A stretch of 64,000 nt of DNA from assembly GCA_002482545.1 (NCBI GenBank), contig DLGF01000015.1, positions 197,302-261,301 on the forward strand, written 5' to 3'. The notes beneath the pieces are model-generated. The model saw nothing but the letters and a program-made list of their open reading frames with translations. It ran no database searches and was not told the DNA's origin. Made by a program: the position numbers and the translations under genes. The stretch comes from Sporomusaceae bacterium UBA7701. GTDB taxonomy: Bacteria; Bacillota; Negativicutes; Sporomusales; UBA7701. The first letter of the stretch is position 1. Every line of letters starts with the position of its first letter. Below are positions 31,237 to 39,754 of this stretch, piece after piece.

Positions 31237-31900
31237 TTTTGTCCTCCTGCAAGAAGTAGCCTACGCCCCGCACGGTTTTAATGCTGGAGACCTTCAGTTT
31301 TTTCCGCAGGTAGTGGATATACAGATTGATGTTGGCCATTTCCGTGTCCGAATTATATCCCCAGATTTTTTCCATAATCCGTTCTTTGGTGATGACTCGT
31401 CCATAATTACGGATCAATAATTCCAAAAGCAGCGATTCCTTCAAGGTCAGGTGAATGACTTCGTCGCCTTTCGTCACTTCGCAGCGCAACGGGTCAAACA
31501 CAAGGCCTGCCGCGTCGACGGTATCGCCCTGCAGGTCCTTTCCCTTCCGGCGGCACAGCGCCCGCAGCCGGGCCAGGAGTTCATCGTTGAAGAACGGCTT
31601 GACCAGATAATCGTCGGCTCCGGCATCAAGGCCTTCCACTTTGTCCTTGGGCGAGTCCTTGGCCGTCAGAAACAGCACAGGGGTATCCAGGCCCATGCTG
31701 CGAATTTCTCTTAGCAAAGAAATTCCATCAAGGTATGGCAGCATACGGTCGAGGATAATAATGTCGTAAACCCCCGTAGCTGCCATTTCGACGCCGGTCT
31801 CGCCATCCTGAGCGGCGTCCACCAAATAGCCGTTTTTTTTCAGTAGGTAAGTCAGTGCTTCGACTAATCGCTCCTCATCCTCCACCAACAGGAGTTTCAT
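31199..31900 (-). CDS. OmpR/PhoB-family response regulator
   Basis: ATG at 31900 is preferred (MKLLLVEDEE); the frame stays open to 31942. The 233-residue protein has a receiver domain with the phospho-acceptor Asp in IIILDRMLPYLDG and the conserved Lys in VKPF, followed by an OmpR-type winged helix (LTLKESLLLELLIRNYGRVITKE, shown in part as TLKESLLLELLIRNYG). It pairs with the kinase encoded immediately downstream. About 300 bp of gene-free DNA lies upstream. Confidence 0.92.
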   Translation of the reverse strand: MKLLLVEDEERLVEALTYLLKKNGYLVDAAQDGETGVEMAATGVYDIIILDRMLPYLDGISLLREIRSMGLDTPVLFLTAKDSPKDKVEGLDAGADDYLVKPFFNDELLARLRALCRRKGKDLQGDTVDAAGLVFDPLRCEVTKGDEVIHLTLKESLLLELLIRNYGRVITKERIMEKIWGYNSDTEMANINLYIHYLRKKLKVSSIKTVRGVGYFLQEDKNVPTIASTAYSS

Positions 31901-32094
31901 CCGCGAACACCCTTTTCGCACTACCCTGTGAAGATTACCCATCCTTGGAAATCATTTATATTAATATTTTATTAGAACATTATTTGAAATGCATTTACTT
32001 TTTTGTAAATTAAACGCGAAAATTGTAGTTATTTCTCAAAAACAGGGAAGACCCATCCTGCAGGTGGATCTTCCCTGGGCGCAAATACAGTCTG
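31901..32094. other. A+T-rich intergenic stretch with one hairpin
   Basis: The first 120 bp are unusually A+T-rich for this window, probably the promoter of the regulator/kinase operon. A hairpin GGGAAGA...TCTTCCC lies at about 32045-32077. No coding frame is supported. Confidence 0.5.
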
Positions 32095-32292
32095 CGGCGG
32101 CTGTTGGCGTCGGACGTATTAGGCGGAAGATGTTTATTAAGCTGCGAAGCGACAGCGTCGGAGCTTAATAAAATCTTCCGTGTTCAGGCAGGAAGCCGCG
32201 TAGTCGGGTGTAGCAAACGCTCCGGGAAGAAGTGCGCAATTTCTTAGGGCGTAATTGGCGTTTAGAAATTGCGCGCCAGCCTGGGGCGGGCC
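32095..32292. repeat. Dispersed intergenic palindromic repeat, copy C
   Basis: 32125-32179 is a shortened version of the inverted repeat at 597-657 (GGAAGATGTTTATTAAGC...GCTTAATAAAATCTTCC). It is followed by GGCAGGAAGCCGCGT, also shared with copy A. A second palindrome, GCGCAATTTCTTA...TAGAAATTGCGC, and GCGCCAGCCTGGG, shared in part with copy B, complete it. Confidence 0.65.
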
Positions 32293-32295
32293 TGC

Positions 32296-32745
32296 TTACC
32301 GGTCCGGGGCTTTGCCGTCAGGCGGCGCCGGCGGTCGAAGGGCCCCGGCCACTGTTTCGGCCTGGTCTTCCGAAAGGCCGGCGTATTGGATCAGGTCGCC
32401 GATCAGATCGGGCTTGGGGCCCTTTTTTTGCTCCATAAAGCTTTGACGCTCTTCGGGGGTCATGCTCTTCATTTGGGCAAAGTCGGCCTGACGCTCCCGG
32501 GCTTTTTCCTGAAAGAAGCCAAGAACCTTGTCGGCCTGGGGCTGGCTGATGACGCCGTCTTCCACCAGCTTTTGGAGGCTGGCCTGCAGATGGCGCTCCC
32601 GGTCGGGGGGCGGCTCCCGCAGGTCGGCGCAGTCCGGGGGCGGCGGCGGAGCGCCTCCCGGCGGCTGGGCCAGCGCCAGGCCGCCCGCGGAAAGGACTGC
32701 CAAGCCCAGCAACAGGCAGGCGATTTTGGATAAAGTTTTGACCAT
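32296..32745 (-). CDS. Secreted small helical protein (CpxP/Spy-like or DUF2680-like)
   Basis: The 149-residue protein has a clear signal peptide (VKTLSKIACLLLGLAVLSAG to about residue 26) and a Pro-rich linker (PPGGAPPPPP). Helices containing VEDGVISQPQADKVLGFFQEK and SMTPEERQSFMEQKKG follow (each shown in part). This resembles small extracytoplasmic stress proteins that modulate two-component sensors. It lies upstream of a kinase-regulator pair on the same strand but reads away from it, and its promoter carries the GTAACA-type tandem motif found also in front of the exporter operon. A role in feedback on that sensor is inferred. Confidence 0.6.
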   Translation of the reverse strand: MVKTLSKIACLLLGLAVLSAGGLALAQPPGGAPPPPPDCADLREPPPDRERHLQASLQKLVEDGVISQPQADKVLGFFQEKARERQADFAQMKSMTPEERQSFMEQKKGPKPDLIGDLIQYAGLSEDQAETVAGALRPPAPPDGKAPDR

Positions 32746-32799
32746 GGTTATCCCTCCATAATGATTTTGCTTTCCGATGGCTCCATTATGGAGGAAATT

Positions 32800-32816
32800 T
32801 GTTACAGATCGGTTAC
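32800..32816 (-). promoter_or_regulatory. Tandem GTAACA-type response-regulator site
   Basis: On the minus strand GTAACC (32816-32811) and GTAACA (32805-32800) stand 11 bp apart, about 55 bp before the secreted protein gene. The same motif and pitch occur at 35108-35124. Confidence 0.55.
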
Positions 32817-32826
32817 GGGTTTCATA

Positions 32827-34344
32827 CTAATTGGTGTATTCTGCCTTGGAAATTTCAAACCAGAATACCACGCCGTTTTCTACGTTTTCCACGCCGTAAG
32901 CACTATCGTGAAGCTCCTGGATGGCCCGGACGATGGACAGGCCCAGACCGTATCCGCCGCCGGAGCCTCTGGTTCTGGCCTGATCAACCTTGTAAAAACT
33001 CAGCCAGAGGTTGTCCAGGCTTTCCGCCGGGATGGGCGGCCCGGTATTGAAAACGGAGACCCGGGCAACGGGGCCGGCTTGCGCTACCCGCAGCTCGACC
33101 GCCTTCGCGCCGGACGCATGGCTGATGGCGTTGTTCAGCAGATTGACGAGGACCTGCTCCAGGCGGAAATCATCGCCGTTGACCAGGAGGAAAGCCGGCC
33201 TTTCCAGAGTGAAGGCGATATTCTTTTCGGCGAAAATCGTCCGGTATTTCAGGGCGATGCTGTCCAACAGCGGGGATAGATCAAAGTCCCTTCTTTCCAG
33301 ATGGAAATACCCGGACTCAATCTGGGAGAGATCGAGGAGATCCTTGACCAATTTATCCATTTTTTCGGCCTCGTCCTGGATTACGGAACAATAGTAGTTT
33401 TTATTTTCCTCGTCCTGAGCGACATTTTCCCGGAGGCCTTCCGCATAGCCCAGAATGAGCGAAATGGGGGTTTTGAGCTCATGGGAGACACTGGAGATGA
33501 AGTTTTTGCGAAGTTTGTCCAGCCGCCGTTCATTTTCCACATCAGCCAACAGTTGGCTGTTTTTTTCATTCAGCTCGCTGATCGCCAGATGGAGCTGGAC
33601 CGACAGGTCGTTGATGCTTTCAGCCAGGCTGCCGACTTCGTCGTTGCTATGAATGGCGCATTTTTGCGAAAAGTCGAGCCGGGAGATGCTCCGGGCGACC
33701 TGGTTGACCTCCAACAGGGGCACGGTAAATCTTCTGGCGAAGAAATAGGCCCAGATGCAGCCGGCCAGGATGGCTAACAAGCCGCTGAGCGCCATAAATT
33801 TGCTGGCGTAGGAAGCGCTTTCGGCGACGGCGGCCCGCGGCAGGCGGATGACCAGAACCTCGTCCGCGCTCAGCTGATGGGTCAGAACCATGAAGGTGAT
33901 GTTGAGCGCCGGATCATGCTCGATTTCAATGTTTGTGGCGTCGTCGACGGCCTCCCTGGACTCGGTCAGAACCGGCGGCGGACCCGGGGGATGGGCACCG
34001 GACTGGCCGGGACCCTCGGGCTCTGCGGAGCGGGGCCGGAGAGCCAGGGTGCGCTGCTGGAGGAGCCGTTCAAAGGAACTGTATTTGACTTGGCCTTGGC
34101 CGGTGTCGAGGATGACGATGCCGCCGCCGAGACTGGCGGCGTTCCGCTCCAGTTCCAGGGAGATATCCCCGGAGCCGGAATGATACAGGGCGTCGATGGC
34201 CTGGCTGCTTTCGATGAGGCTGCGCTTTTTGTGCCAGACATAGAATTCTTCCAGAAACATGGCGCTCAACGCCCAGGAAATGAGGACGAAAAAGATCACC
34301 AGACAGCTGATGTTCCGGAAGAGTTTCGTGCGGATGGAAGTCAT
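32827..34344 (-). CDS. Sensor histidine kinase with HAMP domain
   Basis: The 505-residue kinase has an N-terminal helix (about 10-32) and a large external sensor (about 33-185) with a Pro/Gly-rich, low-complexity insert near 105-125. A second helix (about 188-210), a HAMP linker (about 215-260), HisKA with SSVSHELKTPISLILGYAEGL (shown in part: SHELKTPISLILGYAEG) near 290, and an ATPase domain (NLLNNAISHA, GGGYGLGLSIV) follow. It overlaps the upstream regulator gene by 4 bp. Two promoters nearby share a GTAACA tandem site, so the system probably controls the secreted protein and the MacA-like exporter. Confidence 0.92.
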   Translation of the reverse strand: MTSIRTKLFRNISCLVIFFVLISWALSAMFLEEFYVWHKKRSLIESSQAIDALYHSGSGDISLELERNAASLGGGIVILDTGQGQVKYSSFERLLQQRTLALRPRSAEPEGPGQSGAHPPGPPPVLTESREAVDDATNIEIEHDPALNITFMVLTHQLSADEVLVIRLPRAAVAESASYASKFMALSGLLAILAGCIWAYFFARRFTVPLLEVNQVARSISRLDFSQKCAIHSNDEVGSLAESINDLSVQLHLAISELNEKNSQLLADVENERRLDKLRKNFISSVSHELKTPISLILGYAEGLRENVAQDEENKNYYCSVIQDEAEKMDKLVKDLLDLSQIESGYFHLERRDFDLSPLLDSIALKYRTIFAEKNIAFTLERPAFLLVNGDDFRLEQVLVNLLNNAISHASGAKAVELRVAQAGPVARVSVFNTGPPIPAESLDNLWLSFYKVDQARTRGSGGGYGLGLSIVRAIQELHDSAYGVENVENGVVFWFEISKAEYTN

Positions 34345-35006
34345 CTGGCCACCTCAAAGCGGTAGCCAAAGCCCCGGATGGTCTGGATGACGCCGCTCCG
34401 GGAGCCCAATTTGGCCCTGAGCCGGTTGATGTGGGTATCGACCGTCCGCAGATCGCCCAAATAGTCGTAATTCCAGACCTGATTGAGAATTTGCTCCCGG
34501 CTGAGGGCCCGGCCCCGATTTTCCGCCAGGTAAATGAGCAGGTCGTATTCCTTGGGGGTAAGCTCCAGCCGGGACCCGCCAACTGTGACAAAACGGGCGT
34601 CAGGGTCGATGGAGAGGCCGTTGGGGAAACTGGTCGGAGCGCCTTCGAGCCGGCGGAAGAGGGCGTTGACCCGGGCTGTCAGCACCCTGGGACTGAAAGG
34701 CTTGGTTATGTATTCATCCGCGCCGATTTCGAAGCCGAAGAGCTGGTCGACTTCTTCGCCCTTGGCCGTCAGCATGATGACCGGCAGGTCCGAGTTTTTG
34801 CGGATTTCGCGACAGACCGTCCAGCCGTCGAATTCAGGCATCATTACATCCAGGATGACGAGATCGATCTTGTCCGCGGACAGGATGGCCAGAGCCAGTT
34901 TCCCGTTTTCGGCTTCGACGACCCGGTAGCCCTCCCGGAGAAGAAAGTCGGCTATCAGCCTGCGCATGCGCAGTTCATCGTCCACAATGAGCACCGTTTT
35001 CCCCAT
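34341..35006 (-). CDS. OmpR/PhoB-family response regulator
   Basis: The 221-residue regulator has a receiver domain (VLIVDDELRMRRLI, phospho-Asp in LVILDVMMPEFDGW, Lys in TKPFSP) and an OmpR winged helix (LELTPKEYDLLIYLAENRGR, RTVDTHINRLRAKLG). It is translationally coupled to the sensor kinase (ATGA overlap). The 180 bp before it separate it from the divergently read exporter operon and contain a GTAACA-N5-GTAACA site that could serve either direction. Confidence 0.93.
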   Translation of the reverse strand: MGKTVLIVDDELRMRRLIADFLLREGYRVVEAENGKLALAILSADKIDLVILDVMMPEFDGWTVCREIRKNSDLPVIMLTAKGEEVDQLFGFEIGADEYITKPFSPRVLTARVNALFRRLEGAPTSFPNGLSIDPDARFVTVGGSRLELTPKEYDLLIYLAENRGRALSREQILNQVWNYDYLGDLRTVDTHINRLRAKLGSRSGVIQTIRGFGYRFEVAR

Positions 35007-35107
35007 AGAACTCTCCTCCGCCCTTTAACAACTTACCTATAGCATAAAAGCAGCGGCGGGATTCGTCAATGACGGCGCCCCAAACTACACCGGCCCGACA
35101 CATTTCT

Positions 35108-35124
35108 GTAACAAGACCGTAACA
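35108..35124. promoter_or_regulatory. Tandem GTAACA site between regulator and exporter operon
   Basis: GTAACA at 35108-35113 and 35119-35124, 11-bp pitch, followed 20 bp later by TAAATC. This has the same geometry as PhoB-family sites. Confidence 0.6.
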
Positions 35125-35185
35125 ATTGTTCCGCATACTAAGGGTAAATCACCGCAAGGCCATTGCTGAAACGGAGTTAAAGGAA

Positions 35186-36265
35186 ATGACGATAATTTGG
35201 AATACCATCAAGCGAAGAAAAAAATGGATTGCGGCCTTGCTTGCCGCGGCGGCGCTCGCGTGGGGCGGCGCGGCTTACTTCCGGCAGGGAGGCGCGCCCG
35301 CCGCCGCCGTCAACACGGCTACCGCCGAACGCGGCGATATCCAGGCGACGATCGCCGCGACCGGCACGATTTCGGCGGTCAACTCGGTGGAAATAAGCTC
35401 CCGGGTCACCGGGCTGATTACCGAAGTCAAGGTCAAGGAAAATGACATCGTTAAAACGGGGCAGGTTTTGGTTGTACTGGACGACACCGCCATCCGGGCC
35501 CAGCTTTCCCAGTATCAGGCCCAGCTCCAGAATTACGCCGCCGTCTATGAACGCAGCCAGAAGCTAGCCGCCATCGGCGGGGAATCGCAGCAGCAGCTGG
35601 ACTCGGACCGGACCAACTATCTGGTGGCGCAGTCCACCTATGACAACTATGCGTCCCAACTGGCCTATTATGTCATCAAGGCGCCGATCGACGGCGTGGT
35701 AATCGGGACGCCGACCCCGGCGGGGCAGACGGTTGCCCAGGGGATATCCAGCCCGCAGGTCATCATGACCATCGCCGATATGTCCAAGATGCAGATCAAG
35801 GTGCTGGTGGACGAGTCGGATATCGGGCGGGTGAAGGTCGGCCAGCCGGTGTCCTTCACGGTGGACGCCTATCCCAGCACGACTTTCACCGGCAAGGTGA
35901 CGAGCATATCCCGCAGCGCCACGACATCCTCCAATGTCATCTATTACCCTGTCTATGTCGACGTAGACTCCACCGAGAGCCTGCTGTATCCGACGATGAC
36001 CGCCCGGGTCACCGTCACGGTCGGGGAAAGCAAGGACGCCTTGGTGGTGCCGCTGGCGGCGGTCAAGGAAGCAAAAGGGCAAAAATACGTGCAATTGGCG
36101 GTCGGCGACGCCCAGCAGAACACGCCGGTGGAAACCGGCCTGAGCGATGAGGAGCGGGTGGAAATTTTGAGTGGCCTCCGGGAGGGCGATGCCGTCGTCA
36201 TCCCGGCCGCCAAGCCGAAAACCGCCGCCACCAATCAGAATCAAGGGCCGCCGCCGCCGATTTAA
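35186..36265 (+). CDS. MacA-like efflux adaptor (membrane fusion) protein
   Basis: ATG at 35186 is used; the frame extends upstream to 35126 without a convincing site. The 359-residue protein has one N-terminal membrane anchor (about 12-30), a lipoyl/barrel-sandwich half (ISSRVTGLITEVKVKENDIVKTGQVL, shown in part: SRVTGLITEVKVKENDIV), a short hairpin, the second lipoyl half (YVIKAPIDGVVIG) and a beta-barrel region. It should bridge a MacB-like permease to the envelope. A Pro-rich tail ends it. No outer-membrane channel gene is adjacent. Confidence 0.88.
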   Translation: MTIIWNTIKRRKKWIAALLAAAALAWGGAAYFRQGGAPAAAVNTATAERGDIQATIAATGTISAVNSVEISSRVTGLITEVKVKENDIVKTGQVLVVLDDTAIRAQLSQYQAQLQNYAAVYERSQKLAAIGGESQQQLDSDRTNYLVAQSTYDNYASQLAYYVIKAPIDGVVIGTPTPAGQTVAQGISSPQVIMTIADMSKMQIKVLVDESDIGRVKVGQPVSFTVDAYPSTTFTGKVTSISRSATTSSNVIYYPVYVDVDSTESLLYPTMTARVTVTVGESKDALVVPLAAVKEAKGQKYVQLAVGDAQQNTPVETGLSDEERVEILSGLREGDAVVIPAAKPKTAATNQNQGPPPPI

Positions 36266-36364
36266 AATCATCGTGTCCCGCGAGCCGGATGTTGCCGCAT
36301 CTGCCCGCCGCGTGACCCCGGGCAAGGGACGGTGGAAAGGGCGAGACGGGCAGGAGGTGGGAGG
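36266..36364 (+). pseudogene. Probable remnant of a MacB-type ATPase gene (C-terminal end only)
   Basis: The short gap between adaptor and permease genes, read in the third frame, gives IIVSREPDVAASARRV and then a G/R/D-containing tail. This strongly recalls the end of LolD/MacB-type ATPases (IVSHEPDVA..A.RVI.LRDGRI). In related operons the ATPase gene stands exactly here. Only about 30 codons remain and no start codon or nucleotide-binding motif is present. A deletion of the rest is the simplest reading, but chance similarity cannot be excluded. Confidence 0.5.
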
Positions 36365-37582
36365 ATGTTCTGGGAAAGCGTCTGGATTGCCATGGAAGGA
36401 CTGAAGGCCAACAAGCTCCGTTCGGTTCTTACGATGCTGGGAATTATCATCGGCGTCGGCGCCGTTATCGCCATGATATCCATCGGTTTGGGAGTACAGC
36501 AAAAAGTGCAGAACTCCATCGCCAGTCTGGGCAGCAACCTGCTGATCGTCACGCCGGGGGCCAATTCGCCGTCCGGAGGCGTCCGGCTGGCCGCCGGCTC
36601 GAACATTTCCCTGACCAGGCAGGACGCGAAAGCCATCGCCAGGGAGGTGGAAGGCGTCAAATATATTGCTCCCGCCGTCAGCCAGCAGTATCAGATCATC
36701 TATGGCAACCAGAACTGGAAAACCAATGTGCAAGGGACAATGCCGGAATACCTGGCGATTCGCGATTTTCAGATGGCCGCCGGGACCTTTTTCAGCAGCG
36801 GCGACGACGATGCCCGCGCCCGGGTGGCGGTACTGGGGCAGACCGTGGTCGCCAGCCTGTTCGGCAGCGCCAATCCGGTCGGCCGGACCATCCGCATCGG
36901 GCAGGCTCCGTTTCGGGTGATCGGGGTACTGGAAAGCAAAGGCCAGTCCTCGATGGGCCAGGATCAGGACGATACCGTTTTGGTGCCGCTGGCCACGGCC
37001 CAGGAGCGGCTGATGGGCATTACCTATCTGCACAACATAAGCATTCAGGCGGAAAATGACAAGGTCATCGATAAGGCCCAGGAGGATATAACGGCCTTGC
37101 TCCGGACGCGGCACCGCCTGGCGCCCGATAGCGAGAATGATTTTACGGTGCGCAATCTGACCGCGCTGATGGCGGCCATGACGGAAACAACAGGCACGAT
37201 CACCTTGCTGCTGGGGAATATCGCGGCGATTTCGCTGCTGGTCGGCGGCATCGGAATTATGAATATCATGCTGGTTTCAGTCACCGAGCGGACGCGGGAG
37301 ATCGGCATACGGAAGGCCCTGGGCGCCACCTTCAACAATATTCTGCTGCAGTTTCTGATTGAAGCCATGGTCATCAGCGTCACCGGAGGAATAATCGGCA
37401 TTTTGGCGGGAATAGCAGGGGCGCGGGTGATCTCGCTGGTGGCCGGCTGGAATACCGTCCTGTCGGCGGCGGCGATCGGCGGGGCCTTCGGCGTTTCGGT
37501 CCTGATCGGGCTATTCTTCGGGATATATCCCGCCCGCCGGGCGGCGCTGCTCAATCCGATCGAAGCGTTGCGCTATGAATAA
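36365..37582 (+). CDS. MacB-like ABC transporter permease
   Basis: ATG at 36365 has AGGAGG and GGGAGG upstream; the frame extends to 36332. The 405-residue protein begins with the MacB-type ESVWIAMEGLKANKLRSVLTMLGIIIGVGAVIAM segment (partly shown: ANKLRSVLTMLGIIIGVGA). It has a large periplasmic domain (about 45-270) and ends with three helices including MLVSVTERTREIGIRKALGA, the ATPase-coupling motif. It has no ABC cassette of its own, and no intact ATPase gene is next to it. It must borrow an ATPase encoded elsewhere or be non-functional. Confidence 0.9.
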   Translation: MFWESVWIAMEGLKANKLRSVLTMLGIIIGVGAVIAMISIGLGVQQKVQNSIASLGSNLLIVTPGANSPSGGVRLAAGSNISLTRQDAKAIAREVEGVKYIAPAVSQQYQIIYGNQNWKTNVQGTMPEYLAIRDFQMAAGTFFSSGDDDARARVAVLGQTVVASLFGSANPVGRTIRIGQAPFRVIGVLESKGQSSMGQDQDDTVLVPLATAQERLMGITYLHNISIQAENDKVIDKAQEDITALLRTRHRLAPDSENDFTVRNLTALMAAMTETTGTITLLLGNIAAISLLVGGIGIMNIMLVSVTERTREIGIRKALGATFNNILLQFLIEAMVISVTGGIIGILAGIAGARVISLVAGWNTVLSAAAIGGAFGVSVLIGLFFGIYPARRAALLNPIEALRYE

Positions 37583-37600
37583 AGGAGAAGTATGGCACCA

Positions 37601-37634
37601 CAAAAGACCCCGCCGGGGATGGCGGGGTCTTTTG
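37601..37634 (+). terminator. Terminator of the exporter operon
   Basis: CAAAAGACCCCGCC pairs with GGCGGGGTCTTTTG around a 6-nt loop. A well-placed ATG with a ribosome binding site just before it belongs to a 30-codon frame across this hairpin that I do not accept as a gene. Confidence 0.9.
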
Positions 37635-37802
37635 TGTCTGTCAGGACCGCCGGCGACCGGGTTTGTAAAAAAATCGCAGGATGAATATTTAGTATTTGCT
37701 GCTCAAAAAGCAGGATTTTTCCAGGTTTCGTGAAATTTCAACTTGGATCGACATTTTACAGCGCTTTTTATGCTGATAGGGATAAAGAGGAGGAGGAACC
37801 CG

Positions 37803-39557
37803 TTGGAACAGTCTCAAGAGGAAATATTGCAAGAGTTGATAGTGGAGCGCAAGAAGCTGCAAAGCGTTTTGGAGGACATTCCGGCCGGCGTGCTGATTGC
37901 CGATCAAGCCGGCCGGAATGGCGAGACAACGGTCGGCGAGGCTGTCCGGATCGCCGGGCCCGACGGTTCCTCCGGCACGATCATGAGTTCCGCGCTGCCG
38001 GTCCGGGCTGACGGCGGCAATATCGTCGGGGGCGTCGCCGTGGTCCGGGATATCACGGAGCAGAGGGGGCCGGGCAATGCATTGACGATTCTGGACAGCC
38101 AATCGGAAGCATTTTCCCTCCTGCAGGCCGTCCTGGATGTCATCCCGATAGGGGTCTTTATATCCGACGTATCCGGGCAGATTGCCGCAAAGAGCGCCAT
38201 GGCGGACCGCATTTGGGGCGGAGACTTTCCCTTTAGCAAGAGCATCGAGGAATACGGCCGGTATAAAGCTTGCTGGACGGACACGGGGCAAGCCGTGCAG
38301 CCCAAGGAGTATGCGCTGGCGCGCGCTTTGCTGCACGGTGCGGAAACGCTGGACGACGTTATAGATATCGAGCGGTTTGACGGTACGCAGGGGACGGTCA
38401 TCAACTCGGCGGTGCCGATTCGCGACAAGGCCGGGACGGTTATCGGCGGGGTCGCGGTTTTTCAGGATATCACGGAGCAACGGAAGCGCGAGCGGGAACT
38501 GCGGCGGATCAAAGATAATCTCGAGGAGTTCGTCGAACATAAACTGGTTGAGCTGGTACAGTTTCAAAACTCGCTGGACAATATTCCCGACGCTTTCGCG
38601 ATGTTCGATAAAGACTGGCGCATTGTCTATCTCAATAAGGTAGCGGCCGATACCCTGGGTTCCCCTAAGGAACAACTGATTGGCCGGAAGTTTTGGGACG
38701 CATGCCCGAAAGAACCCGCCTTCTATGAGCCTGTCGACGCGGCGATGACAACGAGAACCGCCATATTTTTCGAAGCCTTTATCGATAGCCTCGGCCGCTG
38801 GTACGAATTTAAGGCCTATCCGGGGGATGCCGGCGGGCTTTTGCTGTACTTCAGGGATATTACCGAACAGAAGAAGCTGGAGAAGGAAATGGCCCGCCTG
38901 GACATGCTGAATATGATCGGCCAAATCGCGGCGGGAATATCCCACGAAGTCCGAAATCCGCTGACCACGGTGCGCGGATTCCTCCAACGGTTTATGTTGA
39001 AGTCGTCTTATGATAAGGATAAAGAGATATTTCAATTGATGATCGATGAACTGGACCGGGCCAACGGGATCATGACGGAATTTTTATCGACGGCGCGCAT
39101 GAAATCCGCGGATAAAAAAAGGACCAGCCTTGACAATATCGTTGCTTCCATGAAGCCGTTGCTGGAAGCAAGCGTCCTGGAGGCGGGGCATGAACTGAGC
39201 TTTGAGGTCGAGGCCGGGACGCCGTCTTTGGATTTGGACGAGAAGGAGATCAAGCAACTTATTCTGAACCTGGTGAAAAACGGCCTGGAAGCGATGCGCA
39301 GGAAGGGAAAGGTTACCATTGGCGTAAAAACCGGCGACGAAGAGGTCCTATTATGGGTGGCCGACGAGGGCGAGGGCGTTTCCGGGGAAGCCCTCCAAAA
39401 CCTCGGTACCCCGTTTTTCACGACCAAGCCCACCGGGACGGGGCTGGGGCTCAGCACCTGCTACGGCATCGCCGACAGGCACGGAGCGCAGATCGAGGTC
39501 CAGACAGGCCAGGCGGGAACGGCCTTTCTCGTCCGGTTTAAAGCCGGGAAGGGGTAG
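37803..39557 (+). CDS. Soluble PAS-domain histidine kinase (KinA-like)
   Basis: TTG at 37803 has AGGAGGAGG 5 bp upstream and is preferred over the open frame to 37743. The 584-residue protein has no membrane helix. It carries three PAS units: a shortened one (about 18-90, whose middle seems missing), one at about 100-235 and one at about 255-355. HisKA with GISHEVRNPLTTVRGFLQ near 380 and an ATPase domain (LILNLVKNGLEAM, GTGLGLSTCYGIADRHG) complete it. No regulator gene is adjacent, so it may feed the sporulation phosphorelay or another distant partner. Related orphan kinases occur at 47604 and 57026. Confidence 0.88.
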   Translation: MEQSQEEILQELIVERKKLQSVLEDIPAGVLIADQAGRNGETTVGEAVRIAGPDGSSGTIMSSALPVRADGGNIVGGVAVVRDITEQRGPGNALTILDSQSEAFSLLQAVLDVIPIGVFISDVSGQIAAKSAMADRIWGGDFPFSKSIEEYGRYKACWTDTGQAVQPKEYALARALLHGAETLDDVIDIERFDGTQGTVINSAVPIRDKAGTVIGGVAVFQDITEQRKRERELRRIKDNLEEFVEHKLVELVQFQNSLDNIPDAFAMFDKDWRIVYLNKVAADTLGSPKEQLIGRKFWDACPKEPAFYEPVDAAMTTRTAIFFEAFIDSLGRWYEFKAYPGDAGGLLLYFRDITEQKKLEKEMARLDMLNMIGQIAAGISHEVRNPLTTVRGFLQRFMLKSSYDKDKEIFQLMIDELDRANGIMTEFLSTARMKSADKKRTSLDNIVASMKPLLEASVLEAGHELSFEVEAGTPSLDLDEKEIKQLILNLVKNGLEAMRRKGKVTIGVKTGDEEVLLWVADEGEGVSGEALQNLGTPFFTTKPTGTGLGLSTCYGIADRHGAQIEVQTGQAGTAFLVRFKAGKG

Positions 39558-39653
39558 CGGGGCCGGTGCGGGCCGGACCGCCAAGGCTTACCCGCCTGTC
39601 TCCTTGCCGGAAATAAAATTTCGCGTTGCGATAAGAACCGGCAGGGAGCGAAT

Positions 39654-39694
39654 GAGGCTTCCCTGAAGCCGCATTTGCGCTTCGGGAAGGCCTC
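39654..39694. other. Long hairpin before the hemerythrin-like gene
   Basis: GAGGCTTCCCTGAAGC faces GCTTCGGGAAGGCCTC with few mismatches. There is no T tract. It lies in the 197-bp gap and may be a terminator of the kinase gene or a leader structure. Confidence 0.4.
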
Positions 39695-39754
39695 GCGGCA
39701 TAGGAAGCGGCGGAACGGAACAGGCTATGGACAAAAGAACAAAGGAGGGATGGT

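Noticed and set aside
35564..37114. 516-codon frame antisense to the exporter genes
   Set aside because: It spans two genes and their gap on the opposite strand and has no start site; coding evidence is on the plus strand.
37592..37684. 30-codon frame with AAGGAGAAG site after the permease gene
   Set aside because: It runs straight through a strong terminator hairpin and encodes no recognisable peptide.
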